From: Planctomycetaceae bacterium | Lineage (GTDB): Bacteria > Planctomycetota > Planctomycetia > Planctomycetales > Planctomycetaceae | Assembly (NCBI GenBank): GCA_015487825.1 | Contig: WFOZ01000319.1 | Span: 1-5,472 of the forward strand | DNA: 5,472 nucleotides | Direction: 5' to 3' | Part shown: piece by piece, positions 1-5,472 of the stretch | How positions within the stretch are numbered: position 1 is the stretch's first letter | Layout of the letters: each line of letters opens with the position of its first letter | Notes under the pieces: generated by a model | The model's database searches: none | Told to the model about the DNA's origin: nothing | What the model saw: only the letters and a program-made list of their open reading frames with translations | Translations under genes and position numbers: made by a program

Positions 1-1273
1 GCTCTAAACCGGCCAGCATTTCTTCTTCGCTGTCGTAACAAAGTGCGGGGCCGGAAAAAACCAGCCCTTCTTTGCCGGTGATTTTTGCAACCGAACCTTC
101 CGTTGCAACGTTTCCTCGCAAAATGCGAATGTGACCTGTTTCTTTGATCGGATTTTCAATCGGACGGACAATGCTTTGCCCTTCCTTCAAGCCGGGAAGC
201 TCTGCAACATTTTCTGCGATTGTTTTCCCGGTGACTGTCAAACAATCTCCGGTCATCAAGCCTTTTTCCAGAAGATATTTAATGACAGCCGGAGTTCCAC
301 CGACGGAATGTAAATCTTCCTGCACGAATTTCCCGGAGGGTTTCAGGTCTGCCAGAAACGGAACCCGGTCGCTCACCGTTTGAAAATCGTCAATCGTCAA
401 CGGCACATCAACAGCCCGTGCCATTGCAATCAGGTGCAGCACCGCATTGGTCGAACCACCCAGTGCCATCACAATGACCAAAGCGTTTTCGAACGCTTCG
501 CGAGTCATGATATCTTTCGGTTTGATATCTTTTTCAAGCAGATTCAAAAGAGCCTGGCCGGAGTCAAAGCATTCTTTGAGTTTATCCGGATCTTCCGCAG
601 GGATTGACGAACTGTAAGGAAGTGACATTCCCAAAGCTTCGATCGCAGAAGCCATCGTGTTTGCGGTATACATTCCGCCGCAGGCCCCTGCTCCGGGACA
701 ACTTCGCTTGACAATTTCCTTGCGCTGCTCATCAGTAATTGCCTTGGAAAGATATTGCCCGTACGCCTGAAAGGCTGAAACGATATCCAGTTTTTCATTT
801 TTGAGTCCGCAACCGGCTTTGATGGTGCCTCCATAAACCATCAGCGAGGGACGGTTCAACCGCCCCATCGCAATCAGACAGCCAGGCATGTTTTTGTCAC
901 AGCCGGGCAACGTAACCAGCCCATCATACCACTGAGCCGCCATGATTGTTTCGATCGAATCGGCAATGAGATCCCGGGATTGCAGAGAATACGACATTCC
1001 GTCGGTCCCCATCGAAATTCCATCGCTCACACCGATTGTGTTGAAACGCATTCCAACCAGCCCGGCTGCCTGTACTCCCTCTTTCACTTTTTCGGCCAGT
1101 TCCAACAGGTGCATATTGCAGGTATTGCCTTCATACCAGACACTGCCGATGCCTACTTGAGGCTTGTTCATGTCTTCTTCGGTCATTCCCGTGCCATAAA
1201 GCATCGCCTGAGATGCCCCCTGGCTGCGAGGCTGTGTAATATGAGCACTGTATTTATTCAACGATTCCGACAT
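1..1273 (-). CDS. ilvD: Dihydroxy-acid dehydratase, [2Fe-2S] type, C-terminus cut by window edge
   Basis: It dehydrates 2,3-dihydroxy-isovalerate and 2,3-dihydroxy-3-methylvalerate to the 2-keto acids, the third common step of valine and isoleucine synthesis, in the cytoplasm. The reading frame is open from the ATG at 1273 to the edge: 424 residues of a family usually about 560 long, so roughly the last quarter is missing. Visible family hallmarks are [20 protein letters not shown] at the N-terminus, three cluster cysteines (C52 in EGNTCNMH, C125 in [10 protein letters not shown]198 in [16 protein letters not shown]), K127 next to C125 (the carbamylated Mg-binding lysine in the family), [13 protein letters not shown] at 78-90, and a [14 protein letters not shown] block. 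The pattern fits the [2Fe-2S] IlvD branch rather than 6-phosphogluconate dehydratase (Edd). It is probably monocistronic at its 5' side, since 355 bases separate it from the next gene upstream. The start is supported by AGAAAGG 7 bases upstream and by the family's usual N-terminus. Confidence 0.97.
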   Translation of the reverse strand, partial: MSESLNKYSAHITQPRSQGASQAMLYGTGMTEEDMNKPQVGIGSVWYEGNTCNMHLLELAEKVKEGVQAAGLVGMRFNTIGVSDGISMGTDGMSYSLQSRDLIADSIETIMAAQWYDGLVTLPGCDKNMPGCLIAMGRLNRPSLMVYGGTIKAGCGLKNEKLDIVSAFQAYGQYLSKAITDEQRKEIVKRSCPGAGACGGMYTANTMASAIEALGMSLPYSSSIPAEDPDKLKECFDSGQALLNLLEKDIKPKDIMTREAFENALVIVMALGGSTNAVLHLIAMARAVDVPLTIDDFQTVSDRVPFLADLKPSGKFVQEDLHSVGGTPAVIKYLLEKGLMTGDCLTVTGKTIAENVAELPGLKEGQSIVRPIENPIKETGHIRILRGNVATEGSVAKITGKEGLVFSGPALCYDSEEEMLAGLE

Positions 1274-1280
1274 CAACAAA

Positions 1281-1287
1281 CCTTTCT
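1281..1287 (-). promoter_or_regulatory. Ribosome binding site of ilvD
   Basis: On the minus strand AGAAAGG stands 7 bases before the ATG at 1273. It is a moderate Shine-Dalgarno match at ordinary spacing and supports this start over the internal ATG at residue 24. Confidence 0.6.
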
Positions 1288-1303
1288 CAGGCAATTTTCA
1301 AAT

Positions 1304-1332
1304 TTAATAACGATGTTCAATGAAAGTGACAA
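1304..1332 (-). promoter_or_regulatory. Candidate sigma-70-like promoter of ilvD
   Basis: Read on the minus strand, TTGTCA (1332-1327) and TATTAA (1309-1304) are separated by exactly 17 bases, 31 bases before the ilvD start codon. The -35 box has one mismatch to consensus and the -10 box two, in an AT-rich stretch. The spacing is right, but planctomycete promoter consensus is poorly defined, so this is only a candidate. Confidence 0.35.
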
Positions 1333-1348
1333 AATGTCAATCAGTCAC
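1327..1348. promoter_or_regulatory. Operator-like palindrome at the ilvD promoter
   Basis: TGACA-AAA-TGTCA (1327-1339) is a perfect 5-base inverted repeat with a 3-base centre. A further GTCAC at 1344-1348 mirrors GTGAC at 1326-1330, so three related half-sites lie together. The palindrome overlaps the candidate -35 box, where a repressor would be expected to bind. No regulator family can be assigned from the sequence, and a 5-base arm can arise by chance. Confidence 0.3.
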
Positions 1349-1497
1349 GGGGCTAAATGCACCAGAAAATCAGCTTGGGCATCCCGGTCTGCCTAGGCAC
1401 TACGGTATGATTGCGTTTACTGCCAATTGATTCTGAGAGTGGCTTAATCGTACAGAATGTTAACCAGTCGGTGAAGCAACTCGATGATAGTCTCAGG

Positions 1498-1534
1498 AAA
1501 AAAAAGTATCTCCGTGTAGAAAACCCCGGCACAG
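1498..1534 (-). terminator. Weak terminator candidate after the HTH-IIA gene
   Basis: On the minus strand CTGTG (1534-1530) can pair with CACGG (1516-1512), including one G-U pair, and a run of eight T follows at 1505-1498. The stem is short, the loop long (13 bases), and six bases separate stem from T tract, so this is a poor intrinsic terminator. The T8 run is the strongest part of the signal. It lies about 95 bases past the stop codon at 1629. Confidence 0.25.
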
Positions 1535-1628
1535 CTGGTATGTTTTGACAGCCTTACCTCAATTGGCCTGTTGAAATCTGCCTCAGCCGCTAAAGAATTA
1601 ACCGATTGGCGAGTGCTAAAGAGGAAGT

Positions 1629-2363
1629 TTACAGGGAAAGAGACTGCTCAGTCTGACCGATAAACTCCCAAGCTTCTTCCGGCGATTCTGCTTCTCGAAG
1701 ATGGGCGAGAAAATCCGGAGTACGTATCAGACGCCCCAGGCGTGCTAAAATTTGCAGATGCGTGCGTGCATCTCTGCATAATACAAGAAAGAAAACATCG
1801 GTTAATTCACGACCGCCTCCAAAAGGAATTCCCCGGGAAGTAATTCCGAGCGCCATTACAGATTCGCCCAACTCGTTAGGCAATGGACTGCGGGGATGCG
1901 GTATGGCCACTCCTTCGTCGAAGGCTGTTGACATCAGGTCTTCTCGATCAAGAGTTGCCTTCAGTACAATCTCGGGTGACCAGACATGCCAGGTTCTGCC
2001 CGCAACTTCTACAAGGCGTTCCATGACGGAACGTTTTGTACGGGCCTGTAAAGGAATTTCAATTGTTTCCGGCGTAAGTAGCGTACTGACCGGACAGGAC
2101 TCGTCTAAATGTTCTGACTGTTGAGACTTCTCTAACGCAGCCAGTTCCCCTTCAGAATAATTTGAATAATTATTTTCAATCCACTCACGAATTTCGGCAG
2201 ACTGGAACTCCCAGCGACTATTGACTTTTCGCCCCGGAATCTTTCCTTTCGAAGCAAGCTTCTCTACGATGCGCACATCTCTCCCCAATTGACGAGCCAG
2301 TTCCTCAATGGTCATCCGGTTTGGGGGAGTCATAATCGGGTGGGAAATTTTATAAAAATTCAT
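1629..2363 (-). CDS. Helix-turn-helix / PTS IIA (type 2, PtsN-like) fusion protein
   Basis: This 244-residue cytoplasmic protein has two domains. Residues 17-63 (MTIEELARQLGRDV... to WIEN) form an excisionase/MerR-like helix-turn-helix (HTH_17 type) with the usual R-W-x-F wing. After a polar Ser/Glu-rich linker (64-92), residues 93-240 match the fructose/nitrogen-type PTS EIIA fold, with H156 in GVAIPHPR as the expected phospho-acceptor and HLQILARLGRLIR near the end. In known EIIA proteins that His takes phosphate from HPr or NPr. No membrane IIB/IIC component is present, so a regulatory role is more likely than sugar transport (inference). The start is uncertain: ATG at 2363 lies 8 bases after the TIM barrel stop and has no Shine-Dalgarno sequence, which suggests translational coupling; ATGs at residues 11 and 17 are alternatives that keep both domains. 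Similar fusions are, from memory, common in planctomycetes. Confidence 0.88.
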   Translation of the reverse strand: MNFYKISHPIMTPPNRMTIEELARQLGRDVRIVEKLASKGKIPGRKVNSRWEFQSAEIREWIENNYSNYSEGELAALEKSQQSEHLDESCPVSTLLTPETIEIPLQARTKRSVMERLVEVAGRTWHVWSPEIVLKATLDREDLMSTAFDEGVAIPHPRSPLPNELGESVMALGITSRGIPFGGGRELTDVFFLVLCRDARTHLQILARLGRLIRTPDFLAHLREAESPEEAWEFIGQTEQSLSL

Positions 2364-2371
2364 TCTGAAAA

Positions 2372-3295
2372 TCAGGTTGAAACCGAGACAGGGAAAATTG
2401 TTTTCATCCAGTTCAAACTTGATTGTAACATCTCTGCATTATCCGACTTCCAGTGCTTTTCGCACCAGGTGTCAATTTCGTAAAGCCCCTGATAGCCTAG
2501 CGATTCCAATAAGGTAAACAACGAAGAAATATCCATTTTCCCCTCTCCGGGCAAACATTGCTTGCGTGGTCTTTTGGGAGAAACACCATCGCAAAGTTTG
2601 ACCAGCTTTATTTTATCGATAATAAGTGGAAGCATTTGTTTCCACTTGCTGTCCTGCAGTGTATGATAAGAATGAAGGCAGAGCCCGACATTGGGATGTT
2701 CACATTTCCTGATTAAGTCGCAGGCTTTATGAAGTGATGTGAGAAAAGTCCATCCATGAGCAGTTGGGGAACTCATCGGCATCACCGCAAGTTGCACATT
2801 ACACTCCCGGGCATATTCACCAAGCAGCTTTAGTGAATCAATAACAAGCCGTTGAGCGTGCGAAGTTATGTGCCTGCCCTGCTCCCCGGTTGCAACAACG
2901 ACCGACTTAGCCCCCAGCCAACTTGCATAGCGAATAACCTGAACAGCCTCACGCATGCAATCGTCAATAATATATCCGTGAGCACCGGTAAAACCACCGA
3001 TCCATGAAATACTTGATACATTCAAACGATGTTTTTCGAGTAAGCTGGCAGTTTCCGATTCACCAAAGTCTTCGTATTTTAATCGCCAAAGTCCGATGTT
3101 TTTCAAGCCCAGTTCGCATGCGGCCTGAACATCCTGCTCTGTAGACCAGCGACGTGTCGTCATCTGGTTAAGGGACAATCTGCTTAATAAAACATCGTTC
3201 CCTACTGTAGAAATTTGCTTTTGTACCCCGGCAGGGCTTTGCTGAAAGATTTTATCATTTGACGAATACTCACCCACATTAAGATGATCAGGCAC
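2372..3295 (-). CDS. Sugar-phosphate isomerase/epimerase-like TIM barrel with altered metal site
   Basis: The 307-residue protein belongs to the xylose-isomerase-like / AP endonuclease 2 TIM barrel superfamily. The core starts near residue 39 (LSLNQMTTRRWS) and runs through IGLWRLKYEDFG (67-78), VSSISWIGGFTG (93-104), VVVATGEQGRH (132-142), WTFLTSL (182-188), a PGEG loop (249-252) and LYEID (271-275). Family members usually bind a divalent metal through Glu, Asp, His/Asp and Glu. Here the first position reads VMP (M172 instead of Glu) and the second LHSYH (H208 instead of Asp), while D236 and E273 remain. Catalysis may be lost or changed, so no substrate is assigned. The start is GTG behind a strong GAGGAG site; it leaves a polar extension of about 38 residues before the core, with no signal peptide. 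The stop lies 8 bases before the HTH-IIA gene, which points to one operon. Confidence 0.85.
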   Translation of the reverse strand: MPDHLNVGEYSSNDKIFQQSPAGVQKQISTVGNDVLLSRLSLNQMTTRRWSTEQDVQAACELGLKNIGLWRLKYEDFGESETASLLEKHRLNVSSISWIGGFTGAHGYIIDDCMREAVQVIRYASWLGAKSVVVATGEQGRHITSHAQRLVIDSLKLLGEYARECNVQLAVMPMSSPTAHGWTFLTSLHKACDLIRKCEHPNVGLCLHSYHTLQDSKWKQMLPLIIDKIKLVKLCDGVSPKRPRKQCLPGEGKMDISSLFTLLESLGYQGLYEIDTWCEKHWKSDNAEMLQSSLNWMKTIFPVSVST

Positions 3296-3302
3296 AGAGC
3301 CT

Positions 3303-3308
3303 CTCCTC
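3303..3308 (-). promoter_or_regulatory. Strong ribosome binding site deciding a GTG start
   Basis: On the minus strand GAGGAG stands 7 bases before the GTG at 3295. There is no in-frame ATG before residue 45, which would already cut into the conserved core, so this site fixes the start and shows that the N-terminal extension is translated. Confidence 0.8.
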
Positions 3309-3488
3309 GTCTAAAGTAAAGTTGAAGTCAGAAATAGAAACGGTACGTTTGAGCTATCTTCTAAATCTCAACCCGCTATACAATTGGAACTCCGACAGGT
3401 AGTGCCTTTTCAGGCCTTAAATTGGGGTTGGGTTTTGCTGGTCCGTGCTCCGTTGTCGCACTATTCGATGGTACCGATCCCAAAATTA

Positions 3489-3529
3489 AGGATTGAAGAT
3501 GCAGCAGTCTCCTGTTGAGGTTTAATCCT
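3489..3529 (+). repeat. Compound hairpin 1
   Basis: AGGATTGAA (3489-3497) pairs with TTTAATCCT (3521-3529), nine pairs with one G-U. Inside it CAGCAG (3502-3507) pairs with CTGTTG (3512-3517), six pairs with one G-U, closing a TCTC tetraloop. A 4x3 internal loop separates the two helices. The T-rich CTTTATATTT follows on the plus strand, so it could also end a plus-strand transcript, though none is evident upstream. Confidence 0.5.
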
Positions 3530-3553
3530 CTTTATATTTCTGCACGGTTTATT

Positions 3554-3611
3554 TTGTTGAAGATGTAACACACAATTCCATCCCGCCAACACAGGATGGA
3601 ATCTTCAGTAG
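3554..3611 (+). repeat. Compound hairpin 2 with perfect 9-base inner stem
   Basis: ATTCCATCC (3575-3583) and GGATGGAAT (3594-3602) are perfect inverted repeats around a 10-base loop. An outer helix, TGAAG (3558-3562) with CTTCA (3603-3607), can extend to nine pairs on the plus strand (3554-3562 with 3603-3611) using three G-U pairs. The outer 3' arm is directly continuous with the inner arm, leaving a 12-base bulge at 3563-3574. Neither side has a T tract, so a simple terminator is unlikely. Confidence 0.6.
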
Positions 3612-3618
3612 TATGAAA

Positions 3619-3635
3619 ACGAAAGTGCAATTCGT
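3619..3635. repeat. Short hairpin 3
   Basis: ACGAA (3619-3623) and TTCGT (3631-3635) are perfect 5-base inverted repeats around a 7-base loop. On its own this is within chance; it is listed because it sits in line with the longer stems. Confidence 0.35.
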
Positions 3636-3665
3636 AAACAGCTATTGAGGGAGATTTACAACTTT

Positions 3666-3696
3666 CCGAAATGTTCAGCAAAGATGTCCATTTCGG
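3666..3696. repeat. Hairpin 4, perfect 8-base stem
   Basis: CCGAAATG (3666-3673) and CATTTCGG (3689-3696) are exact inverted repeats separated by 15 bases. The stem has no T tract on either side. Confidence 0.55.
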
Positions 3697-3746
3697 CGAA
3701 CAGAACTTGACAAAATGTTTTTGGACAGTCTGCGTCTGCAAGACCT

Positions 3747-3764
3747 GATACGCATTCGCGTATT
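3747..3764. repeat. Hairpin 5, compact GC-core stem with tetraloop
   Basis: ATACGC (3748-3753) and GCGTAT (3758-3763) form a perfect stem around the 4-base loop ATTC; G3747 and T3764 add a G-U pair on the plus strand. TTGTTTG follows on the plus strand, so the stem could be a weak plus-strand terminator. As duplex DNA it is also a 16-base palindrome that a dimeric regulator could bind. Confidence 0.5.
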
Positions 3765-3908
3765 TGTTTGCGAGTTGAAATTTTCCTAACCTCTTGCCAG
3801 TACAAGGCCATGATCGATCACTCCACGCAGTTTTTAATCGAAGTTGGTACGAGAATCGTATTGGTTGATGGGAAACGACGTGGATTTTGTTCGTAATACA
3901 CTCGCTCT

Positions 3909-3946
3909 ACCAATTATGTTATTGGTGGTGATGTTGCACAGGGTGC
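3909..3946 (-). terminator. Weak stem-loops after the thioredoxin gene
   Basis: Directly after the TAA at 3949-3947 the minus strand reads GCAC-CCT-GTGC (3946-3936), a 4-base stem with a triloop. It is followed by ACCAAT and ATTGGT (3926-3909), a perfect 6-base stem with a 6-base loop. Their position fits transcript termination or 3'-end protection, but there is no T tract, so an intrinsic terminator is not well supported. Confidence 0.22.
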
Positions 3947-5472
3947 TTACGGCACAACAGTCAATACTGGAGAGATGGCAGACTGCAGGATTTCACGACT
4001 CCCATCATCCTGTACGAATGCAATTACCTGAATCTGTTTTAATTCTGAGGGAAGATAATTAAATGTGATTCCACGATTTTTTTCGAGCGACTTCAGCCCA
4101 TCGATAATTTCACTTTGAAGCTTCGGAATTGAACGCTCTAATTTAACTTCAGCAGTACCGTTAGAAGCCAGAACTCCTTCGTGGCCACCAGGCATATCCC
4201 GAACAACCATTTCGTGATACCTGATGCCGTTTCTGGCTGTATAGTGAATGAGAGGATCGACAATCAGTATACGTAATCTTGTATCTTTACGAATTCCGGA
4301 AATGCTATCAGCTTTGGCATGAATTTTGACTACACCGTTTTCCAAGCTGGTCTGCAGTTCAAGTTTTACGATAGAAATTTGCGAGATAAGATTTTTAATT
4401 CGCGGATAAAGTTGCTGATATCTGTCCTGTGCGTGAAAAATGAGGCCTCCCACATTGTCTACCTGGCGACCATTGATCAACAACAGAGGAGTTCCCTGGC
4501 CTCCATAGTAACTTAATCGCGCCTCTCCGGAAGAAACTGTCAGCGGATCTGGCCCCGGAATATGCTGATGATATCGTACAGCAATGAATTGCGGAACAGG
4601 GTGCATTTTTTCGACACCTCCAAGCGCCAGGTCTCCAGCAACGCAGGGAGGACAGGCAGCCCCGGTAAACAACTCCACGAGAGAAATTCGTCGCCCCTGG
4701 CGTAACTCCATTTCGGGTTTCTTTTTCTCTATGAAAAAGAAGGCTTCCTTTTTATACACTTCATCCAGATACTTTTCGAATTGTGCATCTTCTCCTTTCC
4801 ACAGAGAGCGGGTCTTTTCTATGACATCAACCGGCTCTCCATCAGAGTCTTTTATATTCCGCACCGCAGCGGCAGAACCGGGAAGAGCAGCAAGACGGCT
4901 ATAGATTTTCAGAGCTTCTTCAAACTTCTCCTGTCTTTCATAATATTCGGCCAGGGTAATCACCAGTTTAAGGTAGAATGAATTATTCTTTAGAATCTCT
5001 TTGATGGCAGCTTCACCAGCTGCCTGTTTGGTTTTGTCATTATCAGCCAGATTAATGCGGGCCTGGAATTCAGTAATGATATTTTTTACCGCTTCAACGG
5101 GTTCGTCCCCCACAAGCTTTTTCAGTGCATTGAAATTCTGCACTGCAATTTCGCGATAGGCGGGCTTTTCGGCAGTGTTTTCAATAATCTCGATATAGAT
5201 TTTGAGGATCAAATTTTCTCCCCATCTGTTAGCAGCTTTTTTTATATCCTCCGTAATTTGAAGTACTTGTTCTGAAGGTGCTTTTTTATCCAATGCTTTG
5301 ACTAAAATATTATAATAAGCCATGAAGATAAGTGGACTGTCGCTATTTTTTTTCACATACTCGGTCAGTGCCTTGACAGGGTCCGGGCTCTTAACTGCTG
5401 CTTCGAGTTCTTTTGTCCCTTCGGCTACCTGCTGGACTTCTACGCCCTGCATATTCAGTTTGGAAGTCTTAA
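3947..5472 (-). CDS. TPR-thioredoxin protein with CPPC motif and Omp28-like C-terminus, N-terminus cut by window edge
   Basis: The frame stays open through the right edge (KTSKLN precedes the first ATG), and that ATG at 5452 has no ribosome binding site, so the true start, probably with a signal peptide, lies outside. At least 507 residues are present. Counting from the 5452 ATG: residues 1-240 are helical and lysine/glutamate-rich with TPR-like repeats (for example EYYERQEKFEEALKIYSRLA, 169-188). Residues 250-360 form a thioredoxin fold with C267-P-P-C270 in LFTGAACPPC and the cis-proline in GTP (320-322). Residues 361-501 form a beta-rich tail whose YHEMVVRDMPGG recalls the Omp28 family of extracytoplasmic proteins. 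A thiol-disulfide role outside the cytoplasm is likely; the partner is unknown. The inserted RYHQHIPGPDPL segment after the second thioredoxin strand is typical, from memory, of planctomycete relatives. It is separated by 651 bases from the next gene. Confidence 0.85.
   Translation of the reverse strand, partial: KTSKLNMQGVEVQQVAEGTKELEAAVKSPDPVKALTEYVKKNSDSPLIFMAYYNILVKALDKKAPSEQVLQITEDIKKAANRWGENLILKIYIEIIENTAEKPAYREIAVQNFNALKKLVGDEPVEAVKNIITEFQARINLADNDKTKQAAGEAAIKEILKNNSFYLKLVITLAEYYERQEKFEEALKIYSRLAALPGSAAAVRNIKDSDGEPVDVIEKTRSLWKGEDAQFEKYLDEVYKKEAFFFIEKKKPEMELRQGRRISLVELFTGAACPPCVAGDLALGGVEKMHPVPQFIAVRYHQHIPGPDPLTVSSGEARLSYYGGQGTPLLLINGRQVDNVGGLIFHAQDRYQQLYPRIKNLISQISIVKLELQTSLENGVVKIHAKADSISGIRKDTRLRILIVDPLIHYTARNGIRYHEMVVRDMPGGHEGVLASNGTAEVKLERSIPKLQSEIIDGLKSLEKNRGITFNYLPSELKQIQVIAFVQDDGSREILQSAISPVLTVVP

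Larger units (their letters stand above)
1274..1628. other. Intergenic region between HTH-IIA gene and ilvD
   Basis: These 355 bases hold no convincing protein gene on either strand. The ilvD-proximal end carries the ribosome binding site, candidate promoter and palindrome listed separately; the middle carries a T8 tract on the minus strand. No leader peptide rich in Ile, Val or Leu codons, T-box or paired attenuator hairpins could be recognised, so classical ilv attenuation is not supported. Confidence 0.7.
3489..3764 (+). ncRNA. Candidate structured RNA (hairpin cluster)
   Basis: Five main stem-loops follow one another with little overlap: 3489-3529, 3554-3611, 3619-3635, 3666-3696 and 3747-3764, plus a small GTCT-GCA-AGAC at 3734-3744. 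Two are long compound stems. The extra pairs that extend them are mostly G-U if the RNA is read from the plus strand (G3495-U3523, G3504-U3515, G3556-U3609, U3557-G3608, U3554-G3611, G3747-U3764); on the minus strand these become A-C mismatches. The last stem is followed by TTGTTTG, a weak terminator-like tail. No promoter was recognised and no known RNA family was identified. The alternative is a structured 5' leader of the minus-strand TIM barrel operon, or chance. Confidence 0.25.
3296..3946. other. 651-base intergenic region rich in inverted repeats
   Basis: No convincing protein gene is seen on either strand. The part next to the TIM barrel (3309-3480) must carry its promoter or leader, but no clear -35/-10 pair was found; small inverted repeats occur there (GCCT-TTTC-AGGC at 3404-3415, GTGC/GCAC at 3445-3461). 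The middle (3489-3764) holds a series of hairpins listed separately. The part next to the thioredoxin gene (3765-3946) holds two short stems just past its stop codon and otherwise nothing recognised. No terminal inverted repeats or transposase remnant were seen. Confidence 0.7.

Noticed and set aside
1..1273. 6-phosphogluconate dehydratase (Edd) as an alternative to ilvD
   Set aside because: The N-terminal [17 protein letters not shown] and SVWYEGN motifs and the cysteine pattern fit IlvD; no Entner-Doudoroff neighbours are present.
131..1396. Plus-strand open frames over the ilvD region
   Set aside because: They are antisense to a reading frame that encodes clearly conserved IlvD motifs throughout; they show no recognisable domains and are shadows.
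1274..1628. Attenuator, leader peptide or T-box ahead of ilvD
   Set aside because: No short frame rich in Ile/Val/Leu codons, no T-box motif and no competing hairpins were found on the minus strand.
3708..3718. TGACAAAATGT at 3708-3718 repeats the same 11 bases found at 1327-1337 in the ilvD promoter
   Set aside because: An 11-base match somewhere within a 5.5 kb window is expected by chance; the second copy lacks the full palindrome.
3532..3741. Minus-strand open frame of 69 codons in the intergenic gap
   Set aside because: It starts at TTG without a ribosome binding site, has no recognisable motif, and its sequence is occupied by hairpins 2 to 4; a real protein is unlikely.
3296..3946. 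Mobile element or MITE remnant in the large gap
   Set aside because: No matching terminal inverted repeats, target duplication or transposase-like frame could be found; the inverted repeats are local hairpins.
3844..4062. Plus-strand open frame of 72 codons
   Set aside because: Its second half is antisense to the conserved C-terminus of the thioredoxin protein, and no ribosome binding site or domain is visible.

Overview
The window looks like chromosome of a planctomycete (Planctomycetales, Gimesia/Rubinisphaera-like; inferred, moderate confidence). The clues are a helix-turn-helix protein fused to a PTS IIA domain, an AP-endonuclease-2-type TIM barrel with a typical planctomycete N-terminal core (LNQMTTRRW), and a large TPR-thioredoxin protein with an Omp28-like tail. 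All four protein genes lie on the minus strand, so they read from right to left. No transposase, integrase, CRISPR, tRNA or rRNA was seen.

Layout by position: (1) 1-1273, ilvD, dihydroxy-acid dehydratase of branched-chain amino acid synthesis, cut by the left edge. (2) 1274-1628, non-coding, with an ilvD ribosome binding site, a candidate promoter, an operator-like palindrome and a weak terminator candidate. (3) 1629-2363, HTH-PTS IIA fusion. (4) 2372-3295, sugar-phosphate isomerase/epimerase-like TIM barrel, 8 bases upstream of the fusion gene and probably in one transcript with it. It starts at GTG behind a strong ribosome binding site, and two metal-ligand positions appear to be substituted. 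(5) 3296-3946, a 651-base gap with no convincing protein gene but a dense series of hairpins between about 3489 and 3764. (6) 3947-5472, exported-type thioredoxin protein with CPPC motif, cut by the right edge.

The TIM barrel and the HTH-IIA protein form the only clear operon. A reasonable inference is a carbohydrate-linked sensing or regulatory pair, with the IIA domain reporting phosphorylation state and the HTH acting on DNA, but no target is visible. ilvD and the thioredoxin protein appear to be separate units. The most unusual part is the hairpin-rich gap at 3489-3764, whose G-U pairs would favour a plus-strand RNA; it may be an undescribed structured RNA or a long structured leader of the TIM barrel operon.
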